Source: Gammaproteobacteria bacterium GWE2_37_16
GTDB lineage: Bacteria; Pseudomonadota; Gammaproteobacteria; UBA9339
Assembly (NCBI GenBank): GCA_001801285.1
Contig: MGXG01000010.1
Coordinates: 1-15,872 of the forward strand
Direction of reading: 5' to 3'
Length of the DNA stretch: 15,872 nucleotides
The position numbers and the translations under genes are program-made. The notes below the pieces were generated by a model, which was not told the DNA's origin, ran no database searches, and saw nothing but the letters and a program-made list of their open reading frames with translations. Positions 8,242 to 15,283 of this stretch are shown piece after piece. Each line of letters starts with the position of its first letter. Within the stretch, counting starts at the first letter, position 1.

Positions 8242-8338
8242 GTAGCCGCAGACCGTAGCCGCAGACTTTAGTCTGCGTAACTTATTTGCCACAATGAATG
8301 TACATGATGTATCGTATGCTAAAACCTGCAGCCACGTT
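8242..8338. repeat. REP doublet (REPIN-like), copy 1, degenerate right arm
   Basis: The left unit at 8255-8277 begins GTAGC, then has the perfect stem CGCAGAC-TTTA-GTCTGCG. Directly before it is a 13-base partial copy, GTAGCCGCAGACC (8242-8254). After a spacer of about 41 bases, GCTAAAACCTGCAGCCACG (about 8319-8337) is a worn inverse unit. The same layout, including a 13-base pre-copy, recurs at 15108-15210. A GTAG foot on a hairpin is the hallmark of REP sequences mobilised by RAYT (TnpA-REP) transposases; none is encoded here. Confidence 0.65.
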
Positions 8339-8388
8339 ATTTATGTAAATTAAATTATTATATAATTCAATAAGTTAAAATTAGGAGT

Positions 8389-10230
8389 TTAAATTTTGTT
8401 TTCCTCATGCAGCACCCGATAAATTTCCTCGGCTAGTTTTTGATTAACTCCTGGCACTTTAACTAAAGCAGCAACATCAGCCTGTTTAACTTCCTGCAAT
8501 CCGCCAAAATGTTTGTATAATGCCAAACGTTTTTTCTGACCAATGCCGGCAATATCTTCCAATATCGAGCCACGCCTTTTTTTAGCGCGTTTTTGTCTGT
8601 GACTTGTAACGGCAAAACGATGCGTTTCATCGCGAATTTGCTGCAATAAATGTAAAGCTGGTGCAGGGCAATCAACTGACACAATATTTTTTGTCGTAAA
8701 CCGAAACTGATAAATAAAATCCACTCCACTTTTACGTTCAGGGTCTTTCGTTATCGCCAATAAAATAATATTTTCAAGTGCCAATGCTTCTAAAGCATTA
8801 GCTGCAATATTGAGCTGCCCTGCTCCACCATCAATCAATAAAATTTGCGGCATTTTGGCAGGATGTTCTTTGAGATAACCATAACGCCGCAATAAAGCCT
8901 GATGCATAGCGGCATAGTCATCCCCAGCTGCCACATTTTCGATATTAAAATGCCTATAATCTTTTTTCTCGGCACCAGATGTGGTAAACACAACACAAGC
9001 CGCAACTGTTGCCTCACCAGCGGAATGACTAACATCAAAACATTCAATGCGTTGCGGTAAATCTGTAAGTTGCAAAGTTGTTTGCAAAACCTGAAATCTA
9101 TCTAATAAATTAGCATGCAGCAGTAAATGTCGTTGCACTGATTCTTTAGCGTTAGTTAGTGCCATTTGCATCCAACTATGATATTTACCTTTAGTTGTCA
9201 CCATTAACAGTTTAGTTTTTGTGTTTAAAACATTATTTAAAGTTTCCTGCAAAACCGCACGTTCAGCCAAATATATATTGATGCAAATATTTTTCGGCAC
9301 ACCTTTTTCGATGGCGAAATCTAAATATTTTTGCGTCAAAAAAGCTGTTATAACCTCTTCTAAAGTGGAAAATTCAGGAACATTAGGAAAATAAGCCTGA
9401 CTGCCCACAACCGAGCCAAAACGCACAAACAAAACCTGTAAACAATAAACTCCACCCTGCTCTACCAAAGCAATAACATCACTCTCGCCACCTTCTTTGG
9501 TCACGCGTTGCGGCGTTTGTACTTCGCGTATATAAGCTATTTTGTCACGATATTGAGCGGCTAATTCAAATTTTTTATCCGCAGCCGCTTCTTGCATTCT
9601 TTTTGTCAACTCATCGAGTACAATACGATTTTTGCCGCGTAATAGTTGCTCTAGCATGGAAACTTGCTCGTGATATTCGGCTTCACTGACATAACCAACA
9701 CAAGGAGCTGTGCAACGCTGAATCTGATATTGCAAACAAGGTCGTGTACGATGACGGAAAAAAGTATCGCTACAAGAACGAATACAGAAAACTTTTTGCG
9801 CAAAATGCAAAGTTTCACGCGTAGCTAATGAATTTGAATAAGGTCCAAAATATTCATAACCAGCTTCTTTTGTACCACGATAACTAAATAAACGCGGAAA
9901 TTTATCTTTGGATAAAACAAGATAAGGAAAAGATTTATCGTCTTTAAAAAGAATATTGTAGCGCGGTTTGTATTGTTTTATGAGATTGCCTTCTAAAAGC
10001 AATGCCTCGTTTTCATTGGCTGTAATCGTAACTTCAATTTTTACTGCTTGTTGCATAAGAGCATGCTTTTTTAAATCATGCCCAGTTTTTTGAAAATAAT
10101 TTGTTACCCTATTTTTTAAATTTTTCGCCTTGCCAACGTATATGATTTTATCGTTGACATCGAACATTTGATACACGCCAGAACATAACGGAAGATTTTT
10201 AAGAAAGGATTTTGGATCAGAGATTAGCAC
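8389..10230 (-). CDS. uvrC: UvrC, excinuclease ABC subunit C
   Basis: UvrC makes both incisions beside bulky lesions once UvrA and UvrB have marked the DNA. At 613 residues it matches the family (about 610). The GIY-YIG nuclease domain is at the N-terminus (GVYQMFDVNDKIIYVGKAKN, from residue 18). A four-cysteine region (CLQYQIQRCTAPC, near 165-177) corresponds to the Fe-S cluster site. The UVR motif that binds UvrB is near 205-237 (KKFELAAQYRDKI). The RNase H-like second nuclease has ECFDVSHSAGEATVAACVVF, GDDYAAM and LLIDGGAGQL. Two helix-hairpin-helix motifs close the protein (LEDIAGIGQKKRLAL, LVKVPGVNQKLAEEI). The start is GTG at 10230, which overlaps the hepT stop in GTGCTAA. No good Shine-Dalgarno sequence is visible, so translation may be coupled to hepT. 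Confidence 0.96.
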   Translation of the reverse strand: MLISDPKSFLKNLPLCSGVYQMFDVNDKIIYVGKAKNLKNRVTNYFQKTGHDLKKHALMQQAVKIEVTITANENEALLLEGNLIKQYKPRYNILFKDDKSFPYLVLSKDKFPRLFSYRGTKEAGYEYFGPYSNSLATRETLHFAQKVFCIRSCSDTFFRHRTRPCLQYQIQRCTAPCVGYVSEAEYHEQVSMLEQLLRGKNRIVLDELTKRMQEAAADKKFELAAQYRDKIAYIREVQTPQRVTKEGGESDVIALVEQGGVYCLQVLFVRFGSVVGSQAYFPNVPEFSTLEEVITAFLTQKYLDFAIEKGVPKNICINIYLAERAVLQETLNNVLNTKTKLLMVTTKGKYHSWMQMALTNAKESVQRHLLLHANLLDRFQVLQTTLQLTDLPQRIECFDVSHSAGEATVAACVVFTTSGAEKKDYRHFNIENVAAGDDYAAMHQALLRRYGYLKEHPAKMPQILLIDGGAGQLNIAANALEALALENIILLAITKDPERKSGVDFIYQFRFTTKNIVSVDCPAPALHLLQQIRDETHRFAVTSHRQKRAKKRRGSILEDIAGIGQKKRLALYKHFGGLQEVKQADVAALVKVPGVNQKLAEEIYRVLHEENKI

Positions 10231-10601
10231 GATTTTTTATCTTTAAACTCCTGATAGATTCTTTTTACTTGATTCTCAAGTTCTGGCAAATCATTTTGGA
10301 TAGTTTGCCAAACTATTTCTAAATCCACAGAAAAATAACCATGAGCCAACACATTTCGCATTTCATAAGCAACTTTTAAGGGCAACTTTGGATAGTCAAC
10401 AGAAAAATCAGGATAATGATAATCAATATTACGTGAAGCTTCGCCAATAATTTCAAGATTACGAATTACCGCATCTTGTACTAATTCATTTTCAAGAAAT
10501 GTAATTTCAATGAGATCTTCAGTATAATCATTAACACTATGAATTGCATGAATAATATGAGATAAATAATCAACAACCCTCCTGTTATTTATCTTGCTCA
10601 T
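10224..10601 (-). CDS. hepT: HepT-like HEPN toxin (DUF86 family RNase)
   Basis: This 125-residue helical protein belongs to the DUF86/HEPN family. The toxin motif is intact: RNVLAHGY at residues 82-89 gives Rx4H plus the following tyrosine (Rx4HxY). In studied MntA-HepT systems this motif cleaves RNA, and the tyrosine is AMPylated by the partner nucleotidyltransferase to block toxicity. Its ATG overlaps the mntA stop by four bases (ATGA), so the two are co-translated. Its own stop overlaps the uvrC GTG start by seven bases. All active-site residues are present, so it should be functional. The call as a toxin-antitoxin pair rests on the family and the gene order. Confidence 0.88.
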   Translation of the reverse strand: MSKINNRRVVDYLSHIIHAIHSVNDYTEDLIEITFLENELVQDAVIRNLEIIGEASRNIDYHYPDFSVDYPKLPLKVAYEMRNVLAHGYFSVDLEIVWQTIQNDLPELENQVKRIYQEFKDKKSC

Positions 10602-10888
10602 ACTGGTCTAGCCTCGAGCAAAATCTGATTGCGAAAACTAACAGGCAAAGCCTTTGGAGTTAAAACATCAACAGGCACCTTAAGCAATTCGCGTAATTCA
10701 CAACGAATCGCAGCAATATCCATTAGAGTCGTTTTAAAAGTTGGTTCAACTAATAAATCTAAATCACTACTTGCAGTATCTTCCCCACGTACAACAGAAC
10801 CAAAAACCCTAACGTTAATTGTATGGTGTTTTTTTATGATACGTCGAATAGCTTTTCTATGTATATTTAAAATATCTGAAGGTTTCAT
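10598..10888 (-). CDS. mntA: MntA-like minimal nucleotidyltransferase antitoxin
   Basis: This 96-residue protein has the nucleotidyltransferase signature GSx10DxD: G30-S31, then D42-L-D44 (FGSVVRGEDTASSDLDLLV). In characterised pairs MntA transfers AMP to a tyrosine of HepT and so neutralises it. It is the first gene of the leftward cluster, overlapping hepT by four bases. The ATG at 10888 lies in an AT-rich region with a weak purine tract (GAGTGAAC) upstream. A short inverted ATTGTT/AACAAT (10890-10911) next to the start might be an operator but is only six bases per arm. The serine hydrolase gene diverges on the other side. Confidence 0.88.
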   Translation of the reverse strand: MKPSDILNIHRKAIRRIIKKHHTINVRVFGSVVRGEDTASSDLDLLVEPTFKTTLMDIAAIRCELRELLKVPVDVLTPKALPVSFRNQILLEARPV

Positions 10889-11072
10889 TATTGTTCACTC
10901 AAAAAAACAATTTTTTATTACTTAACTAGTATATCTCAAAACCCTAAAAGTATCAATTTTCACACATTTTTGACACTTAAAAAATCGTAAAAATATTGCT
11001 TTTTCCTTTGTTAGTAGTATTGTTATTCTTAATGTTAATCTAATCTTATTTTTATACAAAAAGGAGAAGCAA

Positions 11073-12656
11073 ATGAAAAAAATCATTTCCTTTGTTGGCA
11101 TTTTGGTTTTACTAAATACGCTTACCACTTTTGCAGCCAATGAACCAGTAAAAATCACAACTCCAGCACCTGTTGCTACCGCAACAACCGTACCAACACC
11201 ACCCACCACCTATCCAGAACCCAGCAAACAAATGCTTACTGATTTTGAGCAATATGTGCAAAAAACCATGCAGGACTGGAACATACCAGGTATGGCGATT
11301 GGTGTTGTACAAGGTGATAAAGTAATTTACGCCAAAGGTTTTGGTGTAAAAGCTCTTGGCAGTAGTGATCCTGTTACTCCAGATACCATATTTCAAATTG
11401 GATCAGTTACTAAATCATTCACGGCAGCTCTCATGGCAATGCTCGTCGATGAAAATAAAATCAGATGGAATGATAAAGTGACAGATTATTTGCCAGACTT
11501 TATGCTGTATGATCCATGGGTAACTAGAGATTTTCAGATAGTTGACCTTATGTCACAACGCAGTGGACTGCCGTCTCATGCAGGTGATCAACTTTATCTT
11601 TTAGGTTATGATCGATCTTACATAAAACATGCCTTACGCTACATTCAGCCAAGCAGCAGTTTCCGTTCACAATATACTTATTTGAACGTTTTCTTTTTAA
11701 ATGTTGCCGATCTGATCGAAAAACTTTCCGGTAAAAGTTGGGAACAAAATGTCGATGAAAGAATTTTCAAACCTTTGGCAATGACCAACTCTTCCGTAGA
11801 TATGCAGTCTTACGTGACCGCAAAGAATGTGGCTTTACCTCATGTTAAAATAAACGACAAAGTTACACTTTTACCGAAAGATTGGCCGTACTTTGGTTGG
11901 GTTTATACCGCAGGTCCAGCAGGCTCAATCAACTCCAACATTACCGACATGGTCAAATGGTTAAGTTTTCAAATGAACGATGGTCGTATAAAAGACAAGC
12001 AACTGATTAGCGAAAACAACATGAATTTCATGCACTCCCCCATAACCCCAACACTTAGTAATCCCAATGGAGAAAATATGTATTATTGTTTAGGTTGGGC
12101 ATATCGAGAAAACAATCCAGAACCAGTCATTTGGCATGATGGTGATGTAACTGGCATGAAATCCACCATAGCATTCACGCCAAAATCCAAAGTCGGCATA
12201 ATTATTCTTTCCAACTTCGGAACGGAAATGCCTGAGTTATTAGCGTTTCGTTTTTTTGACCAGTATTTCGGTAAAAAATTAATTGACTATAGCAGTGCAA
12301 TGCTGAAGGAAAGCATACAAGCAAACCAACAAATGAAAAAGCTGGAGCCGGTTGCACCGAAGAAGCCGCGAGCATCTTTACCATTAGAAAAATACACAGG
12401 AAATTATGTTAACAAAATTTATGGGGTAGCAAATATATCTTTAGTAGATGGTAAATTGGTTATAGCCATAGGGAATAAAGGCGTATTTAAAATGACTCTA
12501 AAACATTGGGATAAAGATACCTTTGCGGCTTATGGGACCCTCTATTCGAAAAAAGAAAGAAACGGTTTCATAAACTTTGAAGTCGATTTAAATGGCAATA
12601 TACAAAATCTTGCTATTTTAGCCCCACTGAATGAGAAATTTATAAAAATCAATTAA
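11073..12656 (+). CDS. Exported serine hydrolase, beta-lactamase / PBP-like, with C-terminal DUF3471-type domain
   Basis: This 527-residue protein of the class C beta-lactamase/penicillin-binding superfamily starts with a signal peptide (about 1-21, KKIISFVGILVLLNTLTTFA). A linker rich in Pro and Thr (about 25-50) separates it from the catalytic domain. The active-site motifs are S111-V-T-K114 (SxxK), Y203-L-N205 (YxN) and H355-D-G357, the variant of KTG common in esterase and D-aminopeptidase-like members. The last 110 or so residues (LEKYTGNYVNKIYGVANISLVDGKL) form a beta-rich DUF3471-like lipocalin-type domain. It is expected in the periplasm. The substrate is unknown: peptidoglycan peptide, ester or D-amino acid peptide are all possible, and resistance to beta-lactams should not be assumed. 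AAGGAG six bases before the ATG is a strong ribosome binding site. A GC-rich hairpin follows the stop. Confidence 0.86.
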   Translation: MKKIISFVGILVLLNTLTTFAANEPVKITTPAPVATATTVPTPPTTYPEPSKQMLTDFEQYVQKTMQDWNIPGMAIGVVQGDKVIYAKGFGVKALGSSDPVTPDTIFQIGSVTKSFTAALMAMLVDENKIRWNDKVTDYLPDFMLYDPWVTRDFQIVDLMSQRSGLPSHAGDQLYLLGYDRSYIKHALRYIQPSSSFRSQYTYLNVFFLNVADLIEKLSGKSWEQNVDERIFKPLAMTNSSVDMQSYVTAKNVALPHVKINDKVTLLPKDWPYFGWVYTAGPAGSINSNITDMVKWLSFQMNDGRIKDKQLISENNMNFMHSPITPTLSNPNGENMYYCLGWAYRENNPEPVIWHDGDVTGMKSTIAFTPKSKVGIIILSNFGTEMPELLAFRFFDQYFGKKLIDYSSAMLKESIQANQQMKKLEPVAPKKPRASLPLEKYTGNYVNKIYGVANISLVDGKLVIAIGNKGVFKMTLKHWDKDTFAAYGTLYSKKERNGFINFEVDLNGNIQNLAILAPLNEKFIKIN

Positions 12657-12660
12657 AAGT

Positions 12661-12694
12661 CGTCCGTAGCCGCAGGCTTTAGCCTGCGCGGACG
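12661..12694 (+). terminator. GC-rich hairpin after the serine hydrolase gene (REP unit with extended stem)
   Basis: Four bases after the stop, CGTCCG pairs with CGGACG and the inner CGCAGGC pairs with GCCTGCG around a TTTA loop. The inner hairpin is a REP unit; the outer 6 bp extend it. The hairpin is stable enough to block transcription or 3' decay, but no T-run follows, so a role as a canonical intrinsic terminator is uncertain. Confidence 0.45.
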
Positions 12695-12821
12695 ATAACA
12701 TGCGTGTGTTTGACTTTGCACAATATCGAACAAACCAAAAAAATCGAATCCAAAATAAAAAACCTATCAATAAACCAGAAATTAGCGCCCTTCAATCTCG
12801 CAGGCTAAAGCCTGCGGCTAC
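12666..12821. repeat. REP doublet (REPIN-like), copy 2, long spacer
   Basis: The forward unit at 12666-12688 (GTAGC + CGCAGGC-TTTA-GCCTGCG) and an exact inverse unit at 12799-12821 face each other across a 110-base AT-rich spacer. The arms are identical over all 23 bases. The pair fills the gap between two convergent genes, a usual place for REP elements. The CTAC foot of the right unit supplies the stop codon of comF. Confidence 0.72.
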
Positions 12822-13603
12822 GGGTCTGCTACTACTGTCTTCGCGCAACACCACACATCGATTTTAGTTACGCCAGCCTTACGCAAAACCTGACTTAATT
12901 CTTTGACCGTACTCCCTGTTGTCAGAATATCATCAAAAATTGCAACATATTTTACAGCTAGCGGTTTTCTTATGGCAAATGCTTGCCGCACATTGCTTTG
13001 TCGTTCATCAAAAGGCAATAAAGATTGCGCCGCTGTTTGTTTAACACGCACACAGCTATATTTATCGACAGGAATTTGTAGACGCTTTTCAATTGGTCGC
13101 GCAAGTTCCAAAGCCTGGTTATAACCACGCTCTCGCAAACGTTTTTTATGCAGCGGCACTGGAATTATCAATTGGGGTTTATTTTTTTTCGAGTAACATT
13201 TTTCAAGATAATCCGCCATTAAAGTTCCCAAAACTTTGGCATACAAAAGTTTCTGATTAAATTTTAAATCAATCAATAATTGGGCAATTGGATTTTGATA
13301 AAGAAAAGCCGCATAGACGCATTGGAAAGGTAAATTTTGCCCAAAACATGCTCCACACTGTTTGGTGGTATCTTCTACCGCCATTTCATTTGGTAAAATC
13401 GCCCCACAACTTGGGCAAGCATTTTTCATATATGGCAAATCACCAGCACAAGCAATACAAATATCTAAATCATCTTGCCCACGCGCTGCACATAAAACAC
13501 AGCGCCTGGGAAATGTTAACTTTTGAATGATGAATTTTAAATTAACGAATAGCTTTGCGATGTTATTAAAACACGTAAATGAATTTTTTTTATAAACCAA
13601 CAT
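12818..13603 (-). CDS. comF: ComF family phosphoribosyltransferase-like protein
   Basis: ComF/GntX proteins carry a zinc ribbon and a phosphoribosyltransferase fold and support natural DNA uptake; in competence, ComF acts with ComEC-imported single strands and PriA/DprA. The zinc-binding cysteine pairs are seen as RRCVLCAA, ICIACAG, ACPSCG and QCGACFG in the first 90 residues. The middle has PVPLHKKRLRERGYNQALELA, the family signature, and the PRPP loop is VAIFDDILTTGSTV. The conserved protein ends at VWCCAKT. The last residues, ADP and the TAG stop, run into the REP unit at 12799-12821. At 261 residues it is slightly long because of a poorly conserved N-terminal stretch. AGTAGG abuts the ATG closely, so the true start may differ. 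Confidence 0.9.
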   Translation of the reverse strand: MLVYKKNSFTCFNNIAKLFVNLKFIIQKLTFPRRCVLCAARGQDDLDICIACAGDLPYMKNACPSCGAILPNEMAVEDTTKQCGACFGQNLPFQCVYAAFLYQNPIAQLLIDLKFNQKLLYAKVLGTLMADYLEKCYSKKNKPQLIIPVPLHKKRLRERGYNQALELARPIEKRLQIPVDKYSCVRVKQTAAQSLLPFDERQSNVRQAFAIRKPLAVKYVAIFDDILTTGSTVKELSQVLRKAGVTKIDVWCCAKTVVADP

Positions 13604-13711
13604 CCTACTTTAACCATCATGAAAAATTTAAATTATTGAACCGATATTATTTTGAATTATCCAATAATTTTTGCAATACCGTAGTTAGGCTAATTTTAAA
13701 TTCAATATTTC

Positions 13712-13742
13712 TTAAACTATCGCTCAGCGATTCGTAGTTTAA
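13712..13742 (-). terminator. Possible hairpin downstream of glnA
   Basis: TTAAACTA (13712-13719) pairs with TAGTTTAA (13735-13742), and TCGCT with AGCGA inside. It lies about 20-50 bases past the glnA stop, and the rest of the 13604-13760 gap is AT-rich and empty. It lacks a T-run on the glnA strand, so termination is only a suggestion. Confidence 0.3.
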
Positions 13743-13760
13743 AACTCAATATTCAAAATT

Positions 13761-15074
13761 TTATAAATATCGCTCAATCTCCCATTGATGCACCTGGTTT
13801 CTATATTCATCACATTCCAAACGTTTGGCGGTCAGGTATTTTTCATAAGTATGATCGCCCAAAACATTTTTAACCAAACCATCTTTTTCCATCTCATCCA
13901 AAGCTTCAGTTAAATCACCAGGTAAACTACGAATACCATGCTTGATCTTTTCTTCCGCTGTTAAATCATAAATATTAAGATTTAAAGGAGCGCCAGGATT
14001 GATTTTGTTTTTAATACCATCAAGTCCGGCTTTTAGGGTAACAGCAAGTGTCAAATATGGATTACAAGCTGGGTCGGGGTTTCTTAATTCGGCCCTTGTT
14101 CCAATTTCCCGGCGTGCTGGGATTCTTATTAATGGCGAGCGATTTCTTTCTGACCAAGCAAGATAAATAGGCGCTTCATATCCTGAAACTAATCGTTTAT
14201 AAGAATTGACTAGTGGGTTGGTGACTGCGCAATAACCACGAGCATGATGTAACAATCCGCCAATGTAATGCATGGCGGTTTCACTTAATTGAAATGGAGC
14301 TTTGGCGTCATAAAAAATATTTTGCTTACCTGAAAATAAGGATTGATGGGTATGCATTCCCGAACCAGCCTTACCAAAAATTGGTTTTGGCATAAAAGAC
14401 GCATATAAATTATAAAGGTTGGCTATTTTGCGCACTACAAATTTAAATGTACCAATATTATCTGCTGTAGTTAGTGCATCGGCGTATTTAAAATCTATTT
14501 CGTGCTGTCCTTCTCCCACCTCATGATGTGAAGCTTCAATTTCAAAATTCATTTCCTGTAACGCATGTACAATTGCTCGCCTCACCTCATCACCTTTATC
14601 TATAGGAGCCAAATCAAAATAGCCACCACGATCTTGAGAATGAGTGGTCGGTAAACCATTTTGGTCCCGGTCAAACAAATAAAATTCGACTTCAGATCCA
14701 ACATACATCGTCAAACCCATGCTATCCGCTTCTTTGACAGCACGTTTTAAAATATTTCTCGGACATCCGGCAAATGGTTGCCCATCAGGGCTATATACAT
14801 CACAAATCAATCTGGCGATTTTACCATATTCGCTTTTCCAGGGCAGAAGAGCAAAAGTATCCAAATCCGGTTTCAAATACATATCTGACTCTTCGATGCG
14901 AACAAATCCTTCAATAGATGAACCATCAAACATTATATCGCCATCCAATGCTTTGGTTAATTGACTAATGGGCAGCGCAACGTTTTTTACCGCACCAAAA
15001 AGATCGGTAAATTGCAGTTTAATAAATTTGACATCTAAGTCGTTAACTGTTTTAAGTATTTGTTCTTTGTTCAT
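13761..15074 (-). CDS. glnA: Glutamine synthetase type I (GSI-alpha-like)
   Basis: It joins ammonia to glutamate using ATP, the entry point of nitrogen assimilation, in a dodecamer. Family motifs are clear: the beta-grasp N-terminus (FTDLFGAVKNVALP, FDGSSIEGF), YVGSEVEFYLF, HHEVGEGQHEIDFKY with metal ligands, GSGMHTHQSLF, NRSPLIRIPA and NPYLTLAV. At 437 residues it is the short alpha form seen in Bacillus. It lacks the roughly 25-residue insertion and the NLYDLPPE adenylylation loop context of the beta form usual in gammaproteobacteria, and it ends VHQWEIERYL, like Bacillus GlnA. I set the start at the ATG at 15074, which has AAGGA seven bases upstream. A frame opening further out to 15128 only reads through a REP unit and begins with non-homologous residues. 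Confidence 0.93.
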   Translation of the reverse strand: MNKEQILKTVNDLDVKFIKLQFTDLFGAVKNVALPISQLTKALDGDIMFDGSSIEGFVRIEESDMYLKPDLDTFALLPWKSEYGKIARLICDVYSPDGQPFAGCPRNILKRAVKEADSMGLTMYVGSEVEFYLFDRDQNGLPTTHSQDRGGYFDLAPIDKGDEVRRAIVHALQEMNFEIEASHHEVGEGQHEIDFKYADALTTADNIGTFKFVVRKIANLYNLYASFMPKPIFGKAGSGMHTHQSLFSGKQNIFYDAKAPFQLSETAMHYIGGLLHHARGYCAVTNPLVNSYKRLVSGYEAPIYLAWSERNRSPLIRIPARREIGTRAELRNPDPACNPYLTLAVTLKAGLDGIKNKINPGAPLNLNIYDLTAEEKIKHGIRSLPGDLTEALDEMEKDGLVKNVLGDHTYEKYLTAKRLECDEYRNQVHQWEIERYL

Positions 15075-15107
15075 ATTAAAATCCTTAGTTTGGTGAATTG
15101 TAATTAT

Positions 15108-15210
15108 GTAACCGCAAGCCGTAGCCACGAGCTTTAGCTTGTGTTAATTATCCTGCATACACATATGTGTTTATGTACAGATTATATCGCAGGCTAAAGC
15201 CTGCGGCTAC
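15108..15210. repeat. REP doublet (REPIN-like), copy 3, in the glnA/rnhB divergent space
   Basis: The forward unit at 15121-15144 (GTAGC, imperfect stem CACGAGC-TTTA-GCTTGTG) is preceded by a 13-base pre-copy, GTAACCGCAAGCC (15108-15120). The inverse unit at 15188-15210 has the perfect CGCAGGC/GCCTGCG stem and a CTAC foot. The spacer is about 43 bases and holds a 12-bp palindrome, ACACATATGTGT. The element sits 34 bases before the glnA ATG, so the glnA promoter must lie within or beyond it. Confidence 0.72.
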
Positions 15211-15238
15211 GTTACCATAATGGCTACGTTATCATAAT
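15205..15238. repeat. 17-bp tandem duplication at the REPIN edge
   Basis: GGCTACGTTACCATAAT (15205-15221) is followed directly by GGCTACGTTATCATAAT (15222-15238), with one difference. It overlaps the end of the inverse REP unit and lies in the rnhB leader. Confidence 0.7.
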
Positions 15239-15283
15239 TAGGATACCAGATTTTTTGGAGATGTTGCAAAAATCGGAGCAAAA

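Larger units (their letters stand above)
7912..8388. other. Gene-free stretch: IS66 scar, REP doublet, AT-rich tail
   Basis: Between the WD40 gene and uvrC nothing codes. 7912-7973 is unassigned sequence after the WD40 stop. 7974-8190 is the IS66 scar. 8242-8338 is a REP-like doublet. 8339-8388 is very AT-rich DNA just downstream of uvrC with no convincing terminator hairpin. Confidence 0.6.

Noticed and set aside
8230..8338. CRISPR-like repeated GTAGCC units
   Set aside because: Units are tandem or inverted palindromes with uneven spacing, not direct repeats with regular spacers. A REP doublet explains them.
10922..11396. Minus-strand frames overlapping the serine hydrolase signal peptide region
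   Set aside because: They are composition artefacts opposite the low-complexity Pro/Thr linker, with no domain signals.
11073..12656. Calling the exported serine hydrolase a resistance beta-lactamase
   Set aside because: The third motif is HDG rather than KTG and a DUF3471-like domain is present, which fits esterase or peptidase relatives. Sequence alone does not show antibiotic hydrolysis.
15075..15128. Extended N-terminus of glutamine synthetase beginning at 15128
   Set aside because: The extra 18 residues read through a REP unit, do not match the family start, and a good ribosome binding site precedes the ATG at 15074.
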